DNA from: Bacillus sp. REN16
GTDB lineage: Bacteria; Bacillota; Bacilli; Bacillales; Bacillaceae_L
Length of the DNA: 64,000 bases
Direction: 5' to 3'
Assembly: GCF_020731355.1 (NCBI RefSeq)
Contig: NZ_JAJFZK010000008.1
Span: 163,844 to 227,843, forward strand
Shown piece after piece: positions 1 to 8,562 of the stretch (the stretch's first letter is position 1; each line of letters starts with the position of its first letter). Both the position numbers and the translations under genes were made by a program. The notes beneath the pieces were generated by a model. That model saw nothing but the letters and a program-made list of their open reading frames with translations, did not search any database and was not told the origin of the DNA.

Positions 1-637
1 TTTCATCCAAAAGAATGGAGTATTGATTCTCCGATTTGGCAAACTGAAAATGATCACGGTTAATGCTTATTAACAGGTAACCCCCATTTTCATATTTTCG
101 TTCGATTAAACTAACCCCTCGGATAGCAAGGAAATTATTTTTGTCCAGTGGGTCATCTCCGATCCAGACTAATCCACCTTTTGTTTGCTTTGCTTTTTCA
201 ATCCACTTTTTATCGATCCGATTCTTTAATAAGCCTTCATCGAGTGGAATGACGCGCTGTTGCCCACTAGAAAAAATCTGAAATGAAAAGATCCCATCGG
301 TGTTTCCCATAATTCGGTTCACGTGCCCCATTAATTTTTGGCGTTCCTGAAAGGAGATTTCTTCTCCGTCAACAGGTTTCGTTAAAATATCTTGAACACC
401 TTCGTCCGTAATGACCAGTTTTGAGGACATATTAATTTGTTCATATAGGGATTCAATTCTACCATTTGCTTCAATCGCGACCTGGTGGATTTGCTTCTCT
501 GCATTACTTTTCAAGAGAAAAGAAACATGTCTTAATGTTAAAAGCCCCACAATCAACAGAACGATAATCATTACGAATAAGAAGATAAATAGTATTTGAT
601 TACGCATTGTGTTCCATTTTTTCAATTGCTTGAGCAT
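1..637 (-). CDS. Sensor histidine kinase, YesM-like, N-terminal part only
   Basis: Reading the minus strand from an ATG at 637 gives an open frame of about 212 codons that runs off the left edge. It starts MLKQLKKWNTMRNQ, then has one hydrophobic helix (residues about 13-36) and a long extracytoplasmic region with no stop (motifs LYEQINMSSKLVIT and GGYLLISINRDHF). A membrane anchor followed by an extracellular dCache-like sensor is the usual front end of YesM/LytS-type histidine kinases, which normally pair with AraC-type (YesN) response regulators. The HAMP and kinase domains would lie outside the window, so the kinase assignment rests on resemblance of the sensor region. The ribosome site in front of the ATG (AAAGGCG) is weak. 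Confidence 0.65.
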   Translation of the reverse strand, partial: MLKQLKKWNTMRNQILFIFLFVMIIVLLIVGLLTLRHVSFLLKSNAEKQIHQVAIEANGRIESLYEQINMSSKLVITDEGVQDILTKPVDGEEISFQERQKLMGHVNRIMGNTDGIFSFQIFSSGQQRVIPLDEGLLKNRIDKKWIEKAKQTKGGLVWIGDDPLDKNNFLAIRGVSLIERKYENGGYLLISINRDHFQFAKSENQYSILLDE

Positions 638-900
638 GGTGAGGTCGCCTTTCGTTGTTTATTTCAATTATAACTTGTACTATGTAACCGTTGCCTTTTT
701 GCGGCTACTTACCATTTAATTGTATTAGTGATCTAGACCTAGTGCTATTTTATCATTTGTTGAAAAGTTTGAAAATGATTGTATATTCGTTAGACAAAGT
801 AAATGACTATAATTCAATGAAAAATAAAAAATAAGTGCGAAATTTTTTGAAAGTGTTATAATTGAATAATTATTTTGAATTCTATCCTTCGAGGTGCACC

Positions 901-1518
901 ATGACAACACGCATTGGTATTTATTTAGGTGGATTGGCCCTTACCGCACTTGGCATTGCCCTTATTATTAAATCATTCATCGGGGCAGGTCCATGGGATA
1001 CGGTGGCGGTCGGGCTTACCAATCATTTAGGGCTGACGATTGGAACGTGGTCAATTTTAACTCAAATCACTTTTACAATGATTACTTGGATTCTCGAAAA
1101 AACAAGATTACGAATTGAATCAGTCATTCCAATTTTCATTCGAAGTGTTTTTGTCGATTTTTGGTTTTATATTGTCTTAGGGATTGTTGATTTTACATCG
1201 GCTTTGGAATTACAGATTGTTAGTTTCGTTGGAGGGCTTGTTTTCGCGGGCATCGGAATCGGCATTTATATGGAGGCGAACTTGCCAAAGACGCCAATTG
1301 ACGGAATGATGGTGGCAATCAGCAATCGGTTCAGCTTGAGCTTTCAAATTGTGAGAATGGGCATTGAAGTGACAGGTGCCGTCCTAGGGTTTATAGTAGG
1401 GGGGCCAGTGGGGATTGGCACGTTAGTAATCGCATTGCTATTAGGTAAAATCATTCAGGTCGTAAATAATAGAATGAAGAGAATCATGAACGAGTCGAAC
1501 ACAACTGTTTCTATTTAA
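901..1518 (+). CDS. yczE: YczE/YitT-family integral membrane protein
   Basis: About 205 residues with several membrane segments. The N-terminus has the family hallmark of a glycine-rich first helix followed by GAGPWDTVAVGL (residues about 28-39); a second small-residue stretch near the end (GGPVGIGTLVIALLLGKIIQ) matches the conserved C-terminal helix. Family members are inner-membrane proteins of unknown transport or scaffold role. I chose the ATG at 901 because GAGGTG lies just before it; an upstream in-frame TTG at 862 has no ribosome site. It stands alone, with pantothenate kinase 60 bases downstream on the same strand. Confidence 0.8.
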   Translation: MTTRIGIYLGGLALTALGIALIIKSFIGAGPWDTVAVGLTNHLGLTIGTWSILTQITFTMITWILEKTRLRIESVIPIFIRSVFVDFWFYIVLGIVDFTSALELQIVSFVGGLVFAGIGIGIYMEANLPKTPIDGMMVAISNRFSLSFQIVRMGIEVTGAVLGFIVGGPVGIGTLVIALLLGKIIQVVNNRMKRIMNESNTTVSI

Positions 1519-1578
1519 AAGTTACAAACAAGCTACAATTTGATAAAATAAACGAGAATCTAAATATGGGGTAATGTT

Positions 1579-2502
1579 ATGAATCCGTTAACAAACTATA
1601 TCGAATTTAATCGAGAAAAATGGGCAGCACTACGCAACAAGACTCCTTTATTGCTATCAGCGGAAGAGCTTGAGAGTATTAGAGGAATAAACGATGAAAT
1701 TTCACTTCAAGAAGTAGAAGAAATTTATTTGCCACTGACTCGTTTAATCAATTTAAAAGTGGAAGCTTCACAACAGCTAGAAGGGGTAACTAATTCATTC
1801 TTGGATTATAAAGCTAAAAAAGTTCCTTATATTATTGGGATAGCGGGAAGTGTTGCAGTAGGCAAGAGCACTGCTGCAAGAGTACTTCAAACCCTATTAT
1901 CACGCTGGGATAATCATAAAAAAGTGGGATTAGTAACAACTGACGGTTTTTTATATCCGAATGCAACGTTAGCAAGAAAGGGACTAATGAGTCGAAAAGG
2001 GTTTCCCGAAAGCTATGATACACAAAAATTAATTCAATTTATGATGAAAGTGAAATCCGGCAAATCGAAAGTGGAAGCGCCGCTTTACTCCCATTTAACC
2101 TATGATGTGCTGAACGATAAAGTCGAGGTTATTGATCAACCAGATATTTTAATTGTGGAAGGGATAAATGTCCTGCAAGTCAGTAAAGCACATTCTGTGT
2201 TTGTTAGCGATTTCTTTGACTTCTCGATTTATATTGATGCAGATGTACGGAATATCAAAAAATGGTATATTGAACGATTTTTGACGCTGCAAAAAACAGC
2301 TTTTCAAAATCCAATGTCATACTTTCATCGCTACACGAGTTTGTCAGAAGAAGAGGCTATTCAAAAAGCAACCGATATCTGGGAAGAAATCAACGCAAAA
2401 AATTTACGGGAAAACATCCTGCCAACACGCCGGCGTGCGAAAGTCGTATTAAAAAAGGGCCAAGATCACTTAATGGAGAAAGTCTTTCTGAAGAAATTTT
2501 AA
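1579..2502 (+). CDS. coaA: Type I pantothenate kinase
   Basis: Phosphorylates pantothenate with ATP, the first and feedback-controlled step of coenzyme A synthesis, in the cytosol. The 307-residue protein has the bacterial PanK-I layout: an N-terminal FxREKWA motif (residues about 10-16), the P-loop [12 protein letters not shown] (about 87-98), TTDGFLYPN in the pantothenate pocket, and RGFPESYD-like [11 protein letters not shown]. Length and motifs agree with Bacillus CoaA. It is followed within 12 bases by a strong terminator, so it is probably the last gene of its transcript. Confidence 0.95.
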   Translation: MNPLTNYIEFNREKWAALRNKTPLLLSAEELESIRGINDEISLQEVEEIYLPLTRLINLKVEASQQLEGVTNSFLDYKAKKVPYIIGIAGSVAVGKSTAARVLQTLLSRWDNHKKVGLVTTDGFLYPNATLARKGLMSRKGFPESYDTQKLIQFMMKVKSGKSKVEAPLYSHLTYDVLNDKVEVIDQPDILIVEGINVLQVSKAHSVFVSDFFDFSIYIDADVRNIKKWYIERFLTLQKTAFQNPMSYFHRYTSLSEEEAIQKATDIWEEINAKNLRENILPTRRRAKVVLKKGQDHLMEKVFLKKF

Positions 2503-2513
2503 TATGTACCATA

Positions 2514-2546
2514 CCGCCGCAATTTAGATAAGCGGCGTTTTTTATT
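2514..2546 (+). terminator. Rho-independent terminator of coaA
   Basis: A GC-rich stem (CCGCCGC with GCGGCG) with a 10-11 base loop is followed by a run of six T residues, 11 bases after the coaA stop. Confidence 0.85.
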
Positions 2547-2548
2547 AA

Positions 2549-2640
2549 TGGCTGATAATTTGGAGATACAGCTGATACTTAAAATATATGGCTAATAAAT
2601 TTTAAATACGGCTAATAAAAACTATTTATAGCTGATAACA
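2549..2640. repeat. 20-bp phased array, five units (copy 1)
   Basis: Five degenerate copies of a unit whose core is (G/A)GCT(A/G)ATAA start at 2550, 2570, 2590, 2610 and 2630, so the period is exactly 20 bp. The spacers are AT-rich and poorly conserved. The array begins a few bases after the coaA terminator. A sister array of the same period, copy number and core lies at 6581-6670. Confidence 0.75.
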
Positions 2641-2739
2641 AAAATCTAACACAATTTTCATAGCTCTTTGTCCCTTTGTAACGTTTTGGGGAAAAATAGA
2701 GTCTAATGTTATACAGAAAAAAGATCGAGGAGGTAGCCA

Positions 2740-4446
2740 ATGAAACAAAAGGGATTACTGATAGGTATAATTGGTATAATTTCCGTTGTCTTGGTGATTA
2801 GTTTTCTATATTTTAATAATAATCGAAGTGAGAAAAATGACCAGGCTGCACCTAGTTACGAGTCACTTCAGCCAGATGCAGATGAAGAAATAGTGGATGA
2901 TCAAGAGGAACCACCTAAAGAAGAAACAGATATCCTTACGCTGGTGAAGGAAGTTTATTCACTAGCGGAAAAAGGGAAAGTTCCCCAAACATCTTTTATA
3001 GCTGGACAGACAAAGTTAGAGGAAATCCAGGAACTTTGGGGAGAGCCACAAACAATTGACAATACTTCGATCGGAGATTTCATGGTGTATCCGGACCATG
3101 ATGTGACAATTGGGATCAAGGATCAACTCGCTTTTGATATTCGATCCAATGCTTCAAGCTTAACCGGCATACACTTAGATGATATAAAAAATACACTGGG
3201 TGAACCGGATGAGGTTAGATATTATCAGGATAAAAATGTAAACCAAACTATCTTAATATATCAAGTCAATTCAACTTTTCAGTTGAAATGGATTTTACCG
3301 AAACCGACAGAGCAAGAGCCTAATCCGACAGTTCATCATATTAATGTCGTGACGGGAATTCAAAAATCAGTTGACGAGGATGAATCCTTAAGTTTAGATA
3401 AAAAAATTGGTCAAATGATTTTTGCCGGTATTTCCGGAACAAAGATGAATTCGAATATGAACAATTTAATTACGAAATATCATGTCGGTGGTATCATTTT
3501 TAATGGTGATAATTTAGTTAGTCCGAAACAAACAGTGACCTATTTGAATAAAATCAAGCAAGCCAATCAAGGTAATATCCCATTGTTTTTTGGAGTTGAC
3601 CAGGAGGGTGGCCGAATTTCGAAGCTGCCAGGAGGACTTATTGATTTTCCAACCAATTTAGAAATTGGAAGTAGAAATGATCCATCGCTTTCTTTTGAAA
3701 TTGGCACAGTCCTTGGAAAAGAGCTGCATGCATTTGGTTTTAATGTGAATTTTGCACCAGTACTTGACGTAAATAGTAATCCGGATAACCCGGTCATTGG
3801 GAACCGTTCTTTTAGCAGCAATCCAGAGATTGTGAGTAGGCTTGGAATTCAAACAATGAAAGGACTGCAATCACAATCAATCGTGTCTGCGGTAAAACAT
3901 TTTCCAGGACATGGGGATACGCAAGTGGATTCTCATCTTGAGCTGCCAAAGGTAAATAAAACGCGTGCGGAGCTTGAAAATCTCGAACTCATTCCGTTTC
4001 GACAGGCGGTCAAAGAAGGTGTAGATATGGTGATGATTGGCCATATTTTAGTTCCGGCCCTTGATAAAACCTTTCCGTCATCGATGTCAAAACCAATTAT
4101 TACGGATATTCTTCGCAAGCAACTGGGTTTTAATGGTGTGGTTATTACCGATGACTTTTTCATGAAAGCAATCACCAATGATTATGAGATTGGTGAGGCG
4201 GCAATTCAATCGATAAAAGCAGGCAGTGACATTGTCATGGTGGCACATGATTATAACAAAGTGATTGAAGTCCATACTGCAATTAAAAATGCAGTCACAA
4301 ACGGAGAGATTTCCGAGAAAAGAATCGACGAAAGTATAGAAAGAATCCTTCAATTAAAAGAAAAATATAAATTGAACGATTCTCCGGTACAGCCGGTAAA
4401 TGTTGATGTTTTGAATCAAGAAATTGAACAAGTGCTTTCAAGATAG
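2740..4446 (+). CDS. nagZ: Membrane-anchored DUF4309-GH3 beta-N-acetylhexosaminidase
   Basis: 568 residues with a GAGGAGG ribosome site. An N-terminal membrane helix (residues 6-26), without a lipobox, is followed by an acidic linker and a DUF4309/YjgB-like domain (about 62-208, with LGEPDEVRYY). The rest (about 220-555) is a glycoside hydrolase family 3 barrel: FFGVDQEGGRISKL, the NagZ signature KHFPGHGDTQVDSH that supplies the Asp-His acid/base dyad, and GVVITDDFF containing the nucleophile Asp. Known NagZ enzymes remove N-acetylglucosamine from muropeptides, so the likely role is cell-wall turnover outside the membrane. B. subtilis NagZ (YbbD) is a longer lipoprotein without this N-terminal domain, so the architecture differs. 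Confidence 0.85.
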   Translation: MKQKGLLIGIIGIISVVLVISFLYFNNNRSEKNDQAAPSYESLQPDADEEIVDDQEEPPKEETDILTLVKEVYSLAEKGKVPQTSFIAGQTKLEEIQELWGEPQTIDNTSIGDFMVYPDHDVTIGIKDQLAFDIRSNASSLTGIHLDDIKNTLGEPDEVRYYQDKNVNQTILIYQVNSTFQLKWILPKPTEQEPNPTVHHINVVTGIQKSVDEDESLSLDKKIGQMIFAGISGTKMNSNMNNLITKYHVGGIIFNGDNLVSPKQTVTYLNKIKQANQGNIPLFFGVDQEGGRISKLPGGLIDFPTNLEIGSRNDPSLSFEIGTVLGKELHAFGFNVNFAPVLDVNSNPDNPVIGNRSFSSNPEIVSRLGIQTMKGLQSQSIVSAVKHFPGHGDTQVDSHLELPKVNKTRAELENLELIPFRQAVKEGVDMVMIGHILVPALDKTFPSSMSKPIITDILRKQLGFNGVVITDDFFMKAITNDYEIGEAAIQSIKAGSDIVMVAHDYNKVIEVHTAIKNAVTNGEISEKRIDESIERILQLKEKYKLNDSPVQPVNVDVLNQEIEQVLSR

Positions 4447-4455
4447 TGTGGCAGG

Positions 4456-4494
4456 GTTAGTTCTAGTCGAGAATAGAGCTAACTCTATTTTTTT
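4456..4494 (+). terminator. Terminator of the GH3 gene
   Basis: GTTAGTTCTA pairs with TAGAGCTAAC around a short loop (one G-T pair), followed by a T-rich tail, ten bases after the stop codon. Confidence 0.75.
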
Positions 4495-4518
4495 GACCGA
4501 AAATGTAATGGAGAAAGC

Positions 4519-4545
4519 ACTGCACTTGATTGAGTGCAGTTTTTA
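4519..4545 (+). terminator. Second terminator-like hairpin
   Basis: ACTGCACT and AGTGCAGT form an 8-bp stem with a 6-base loop followed by TTTTT. It lies between the GH3 terminator and the next gene, so it may back up the first terminator or attenuate transcription into 4641. Confidence 0.65.
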
Positions 4546-4640
4546 TTGTACATAAAACAACCAATTGGAAACTTTTTGAAACCAATTGTTGTGTGATTCG
4601 TAGTAGTAAGAAAGGAATAAACGAGGAGGGGAAGATACAA

Positions 4641-5216
4641 ATGGAGCCAGATGAGATTCGTAAAATGCGTGTGAACCAGATTCTATTGACCAATGGGGCA
4701 ATGTTTACAGTTCTTATCCTATATTTTATTGTAATAAATGTATTTAAGATTAGGTTTCCATACTTTTTCTTTATATTAGCGGTTTTCCTATTTTTTCAAG
4801 CAATTTACAGTTATGTTAAAAGAGATTCTACAAAATCATTCATTCCTATTCTTGAAAAAGTAGCAATCTATGAAAAACAAAAAATGGGTGACGAATGGTC
4901 AAAAACCCGAAAAGCAAGCAGCGGTTCGAGTATTGTACTATGTGCTGTCATGTTTCTTCAATTTTATCTGAGTCTTGGTTATGGTGATACCAATATCCAA
5001 ATCGAGCCTATCATCATGCTTATCATGACCTTGATGATTATTGTTGTAACTAACATTGGAATGCTTGTTCATATTAGAAAAGTCGACCGTTCAACCTCAG
5101 TATCGGATATGAAGGGCTATACATGGAAATCAAACCTAATAGGAGCTGTTGGTGGACTCATATTCGGTTTGGCGATATTTATGCTGACCATTTATTTTGT
5201 AATTTCGAATGTTTAA
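4641..5216 (+). CDS. Multi-pass membrane protein, family not recognised
   Basis: 191 residues from the ATG at 4641, which has GAGGAGGGG eleven bases before it; an in-frame TTG further upstream would overlap the terminator hairpin and has no ribosome site. Five hydrophobic segments are visible (about 17-36, 40-58, 98-116, 122-142 and 168-188), with a charged cytosolic-looking loop between the second and third (EKVAIYEKQKMGDEWSKTRK). I do not recognise the family and give no function. The next gene follows after a short palindromic element. Confidence 0.65.
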   Translation: MEPDEIRKMRVNQILLTNGAMFTVLILYFIVINVFKIRFPYFFFILAVFLFFQAIYSYVKRDSTKSFIPILEKVAIYEKQKMGDEWSKTRKASSGSSIVLCAVMFLQFYLSLGYGDTNIQIEPIIMLIMTLMIIVVTNIGMLVHIRKVDRSTSVSDMKGYTWKSNLIGAVGGLIFGLAIFMLTIYFVISNV

Positions 5217-5245
5217 TGGGACATAGGGACAGGTACACTGTACCA
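5217..5245. repeat. 29-bp palindromic element TGGGACA...TGTACCA
   Basis: TGGGACA and TGTACCA (one mismatch) enclose 15 bases containing AGGGACAG. It sits 18 bases before the start of the next gene. An element of identical length and layout lies at 8517-8545 before hssR. Confidence 0.55.
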
Positions 5246-5262
5246 GAAACGGGGTATAAGAA

Positions 5263-6528
5263 TTGGATACTAGAATACAGGAATTAGTTGATTTAACAAG
5301 AGAAAAGTTTGGACTATGGGACTATTACTTGAAATCACACAGCTTCAATCGGAATGTAACTATTTTTAATGAAACGAATTATTCACTTTCAATGGAATGG
5401 TTACCTAACGATGTCAAGGAACCTGTGGACGAAGATGAGAATCCAGATGGAACTGCAGCAATTGACATAGATATTCAAACCCGCAGGTTTCAAAGTGCAA
5501 TTTTCGTAATGGGTCAGACGTTTGCAAAAAATGGGGTAACCTTTGCAGATAAAAATGACATCATACAATGGATTGAGCAGGAAACCGGATTAATGTATGA
5601 ACAACAATTTCAGCTTCGTAAGGAAGAAGACGGAGAGTTGCAATTTAGTGAATGTATTGATGGTATACGTGTTTCACCATCTGGATATATTGAGGTGAAA
5701 TTTGACCAAGACGGCAGGCTCACTTCATTTTCAGTCCATGGGCACTTTCCTACAAAAGAAATGGTCAAAGTGGAACCATACAAACTGGACTTTAAAAAAA
5801 TTGAGGACATAGCGAAGGAACAATTGAAATTACTCGAATTTCCATTATTTGACCAAGAACGTTTAGTAGCCGCATATGCAGTGGAGGAGATTTATGTTCG
5901 GAATGATCAAACATCCACGATCCCTTTTGAAACCAATGTAGATGTAAGGGGATATTTGAAACTGGATCAAGCTCTGTATTGGGATGAGCCGCTTGAGCAC
6001 AAGTTTGAGCGAAAAGAATTTAATTGGCATAAGGAGGTTACGGTAGAACAAGCATTTTCCGGTGAAGCCTCTCCTGATTTACAACCAATCACAGAGGTCG
6101 AACAAGAAAAATGTATTGGGGTTGTTCGGGATTTTCTTCGTCAAGAATATCCAAACGATTCCGGAATCTGGATCTTAAAATCTCTTCATCGTGAAAATGG
6201 ATATATTCATGCCATACTTAGAACGAATCGGCAGGATCAGCGAGTATTTCAGCGGAAAATGAATGTCATAATTGATTCAAAGACCCTTCAAGCTGTGAAT
6301 TATATGGACAATCAGATGATGTGGGAGATGTTTGATAAATTTGAAGCACCTGGGAAAGTAGTAATCCGCAAAGAAGAAGCCTATGAAATACTTAAAGAGA
6401 AGTATGAGCTGATCCCTTATTATGTGTATGATTTTGACCAAAATCAGTATGTGCTATGCGGAAAAATAGATTGCCAGTTTGCAGTGAATGCATCAACGGG
6501 GAAAGTAGTAACGTTGGATGAGTTATAG
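5263..6528 (+). CDS. Hypothetical protein with YcdB/YcdC (PepSY-like) repeats
   Basis: 421 residues from a TTG start with a modest ACGGGG ribosome site. There is no signal peptide or membrane helix, so it is probably cytosolic. Two similar halves can be seen (about 30-230 and 265-420), each with the alternating strand pattern and the GYIEVKFDQDGRL / VNASTGKVVTLDEL type of ending seen in YcdB/YcdC and PepSY-like proteins. This resemblance is tentative. No catalytic motif is apparent. It follows the membrane protein at 4641 by 46 bases and may be co-transcribed. Confidence 0.55.
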   Translation: MDTRIQELVDLTREKFGLWDYYLKSHSFNRNVTIFNETNYSLSMEWLPNDVKEPVDEDENPDGTAAIDIDIQTRRFQSAIFVMGQTFAKNGVTFADKNDIIQWIEQETGLMYEQQFQLRKEEDGELQFSECIDGIRVSPSGYIEVKFDQDGRLTSFSVHGHFPTKEMVKVEPYKLDFKKIEDIAKEQLKLLEFPLFDQERLVAAYAVEEIYVRNDQTSTIPFETNVDVRGYLKLDQALYWDEPLEHKFERKEFNWHKEVTVEQAFSGEASPDLQPITEVEQEKCIGVVRDFLRQEYPNDSGIWILKSLHRENGYIHAILRTNRQDQRVFQRKMNVIIDSKTLQAVNYMDNQMMWEMFDKFEAPGKVVIRKEEAYEILKEKYELIPYYVYDFDQNQYVLCGKIDCQFAVNASTGKVVTLDEL

Positions 6529-6542
6529 AGATTTTTAATGGT

Positions 6543-6576
6543 AAGGCACCTATAACATTTGGGTGTCTTTTTTCTT
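6543..6576 (+). terminator. Terminator
   Basis: AAGGCACC pairs with GGTGTCTT (one G-T pair) around a 10-11 base loop, followed by TTTTTTC, 15 bases after the preceding stop codon. Confidence 0.75.
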
Positions 6577-6580
6577 TTTA

Positions 6581-6670
6581 TGGTCAATAAATAAAATTTA
6601 TAGCTGATATCCTAAGTTTATAGCCAATAATTTAAAAATATGGCTAATAATAAAAGTTTATGGCTATTAG
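6581..6670. repeat. 20-bp phased array, five units (copy 2)
   Basis: Cores GGTCAATA, AGCTGATA, AGCCAATA, GGCTAATA and GGCTATTA begin at 6582, 6602, 6622, 6642 and 6662, again at exactly 20 bp. Same core, period and copy number as 2549-2640, and again directly after a terminator. Confidence 0.75.
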
Positions 6671-6703
6671 CATAAATTACCCCAAATCCATTTGTAATCC
6701 CCA

Positions 6704-6723
6704 GTTCATCTTCTGTTCACATA
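6704..6723 (+). promoter_or_regulatory. Predicted HssR box in front of hrtB
   Basis: Direct repeat GTTCATCTT-CT-GTTCACATA. The known S. aureus HssR site is GTTCATATT-N2-GTTCATATT, so both half-sites match at 7 of 9 positions with the right 2-base spacer. A possible -10 (TATAAA, 6729-6734) follows six bases later, so the box covers the -35 region as expected for an activator. A closely similar segment occurs at 10633-10652. Confidence 0.75.
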
Positions 6724-6786
6724 CCAATTATAAACTAATGGTATCAAGAGGGGGCGTACTGTCCCACCATGATTGGAGGAATAAAG

Positions 6787-7821
6787 ATGAAAATGGCATT
6801 GAAAGAAATGAAGAAGAATAGGGTACGATTTTTGATTTTGGGTTCGATTGTGTTTCTTGTGAGTTTCTTAACGTTTATTATATCGGGCTTAGCAAACGGA
6901 TTGTCGCAGGATAATGCAGCGTTAATTAAGAACCTGCCGGACGGTCAGTTTTACATGGCGAAAGATGCAGAACAAACGTATAATCTTTCAAAAATTGATC
7001 CAGAAACTCAGAGCGAAATGTTAACCAAGCATCAAGATGCTGTTGCTTTTTCGATTCAAATGGGGTTTCTAAATGAGCAAAATGGAAAACAAAGAAGTGT
7101 CGCATTTGTCACTTCAACCGATTCACCCCTATTCGAAACGGTGAATCCAGGAGAAATCATCCTTGATCAATCAATGAAGGATGCCGGGATAAAAATTGGT
7201 GACATCTTAACAAACAGTCAACATAATGGTGAATTCAAAGTGAAGGGCTTCGTCGAACAAAGTAAATACAGCCACGCGCCTGTTGCCTATATCAATCCTG
7301 AAGACTATCAAGAAATCTATCGTATAAGTGAAATGCAATTGATTTTTATACCGGGCGCAGACACACCGCAAAATGTTGAAAACTTACAGGCATTTTCACA
7401 AAAAGAGTTCCTAAATACTATTTCAAGCTATAAAGCAGAGCAAATGTCATTGAATATGATTATTTGGTTTTTAGTTGTCATTAGCGGGATGCTGTTTGCA
7501 ATCTTTTTCTACATGATGAACATTCAAAAAATGGGACTGTATGGCATTCTTAAAGCCATTGGTGTAAAGACAAGTTCCTTATTTAAGATGATGTGGACTC
7601 AAATGGCCTTCATCACAGTCATTGCCCTGGGTCTATCAGTCTTATTAAGTCAAACCTTTAATATCCTTGCTCCAACTAGCATGCCGTTTCATTTAACATC
7701 GGAAACGACAGTCCAATTGTCCATGATATTTTTACTCATTGGCTTTGCTGGGGCAACACTTTCAGGAATCCAAATTAAAAAAGTTGAACCATTACAAGCG
7801 ATCCAACAAGGAGAGATGTAA
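6787..7821 (+). CDS. hrtB: Heme efflux ABC transporter permease HrtB
   Basis: 344-residue FtsX-like permease: one helix near the N-terminus (about 11-33), a large extracellular domain, then three C-terminal helices. It resembles staphylococcal HrtB along its length: MALKEM at the start, SGLANGLSQDN after the first helix, SYKAEQMSLNM and FFYMMNIQKMGLYGILKAIG before and in the second helix, and MPFHLTSE near the end. With HrtA it exports excess heme or relieves heme toxicity at the membrane. I chose the ATG at 6787 because GGAGGA lies just before it; an ATG at 6769 lies upstream of that site. The gene has a predicted HssR box and overlaps into hrtA. Confidence 0.85.
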   Translation: MKMALKEMKKNRVRFLILGSIVFLVSFLTFIISGLANGLSQDNAALIKNLPDGQFYMAKDAEQTYNLSKIDPETQSEMLTKHQDAVAFSIQMGFLNEQNGKQRSVAFVTSTDSPLFETVNPGEIILDQSMKDAGIKIGDILTNSQHNGEFKVKGFVEQSKYSHAPVAYINPEDYQEIYRISEMQLIFIPGADTPQNVENLQAFSQKEFLNTISSYKAEQMSLNMIIWFLVVISGMLFAIFFYMMNIQKMGLYGILKAIGVKTSSLFKMMWTQMAFITVIALGLSVLLSQTFNILAPTSMPFHLTSETTVQLSMIFLLIGFAGATLSGIQIKKVEPLQAIQQGEM

Positions 7822-7822
7822 G

Positions 7823-8509
7823 ATGACCATTTTTACAATTGATGATGTTCGAAAAACCTTTACAAATGGTGAAGTGAAAGAAGAAATTTTGAAAGGGGTC
7901 AACCTATCTATTAAAGAGGGTGAAGTCACCGCACTAGTTGGGGCGTCTGGTTCTGGTAAAAGTACACTCCTAACGATAGCAGCGGGCCTTCAACCTGCAT
8001 CTGATGGAAAGATCGTATTTGCTGGTAAAAATCTTACAAAAATGGGCTCTGAACAGATTCGAAAAATGCGGGCAACGAAATTCGGATTTGTGTTTCAATT
8101 TGCTCATCTTGTCCCATTTCTTACTGTGGAGGAACAACTAGCACTTATGCTTGAAGTATCTGAAACGAAATTATCGAAACATGAGCAAAAAGAGGAAATA
8201 GATGCCATACTAAAAGTAGTGGAAATGGACCATCGGAGAAAAACGTATCCGTCCTCCTTATCGGGTGGAGAGAAGCAACGGGTGGCAATCGCCCGTGCTA
8301 TTATTCATAAACCAAAGGTTCTTTTTGCAGATGAGCCGACTGCAAGCCTAGACTCAAAACGATCAACTGATGTAATAAAGCTCATTAGAAACATTACGAA
8401 AACCTTGAACATCACAACATTAATGGTAACGCATGACGAGGAAATGCTCCCATTTGCAGATCGGATTATAAAAATGAGCGATGGAAAGATCATACCAAAT
8501 GCGGTTTAA
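7823..8509 (+). CDS. hrtA: Heme efflux ABC transporter ATPase HrtA
   Basis: 228-residue ATP-binding subunit of the LolD/MacB class. Walker A GASGSGKST (about 39-47), Q-loop VFQFAHL, signature LSGGEKQR, Walker B VLFADEPTASLD and the H-loop VTHDEE are all intact. The start at 7823 lies one base after the hrtB stop, with GGAGAG as ribosome site inside the hrtB end, so the two are translationally coupled. Position between hrtB and hssRS identifies it as the motor of the heme transporter. Confidence 0.85.
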   Translation: MTIFTIDDVRKTFTNGEVKEEILKGVNLSIKEGEVTALVGASGSGKSTLLTIAAGLQPASDGKIVFAGKNLTKMGSEQIRKMRATKFGFVFQFAHLVPFLTVEEQLALMLEVSETKLSKHEQKEEIDAILKVVEMDHRRKTYPSSLSGGEKQRVAIARAIIHKPKVLFADEPTASLDSKRSTDVIKLIRNITKTLNITTLMVTHDEEMLPFADRIIKMSDGKIIPNAV

Positions 8510-8516
8510 TTTGTGC

Positions 8517-8545
8517 TGGGACAGAGGGACAGATTCATTGTCCCA
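8517..8545. repeat. 29-bp palindromic element TGGGACA...TGTCCCA
   Basis: Perfect 7-bp arms separated by 15 bases containing AGGGACAG, placed between hrtA and hssR, 17 bases before the hssR start. Same layout as 5217-5245; related GGGACA palindromes at 11076 and 17362, and a half copy (TGTCCCA) at 6760. Confidence 0.6.
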
Positions 8546-8562
8546 TATTGGGGGTACTAAAA

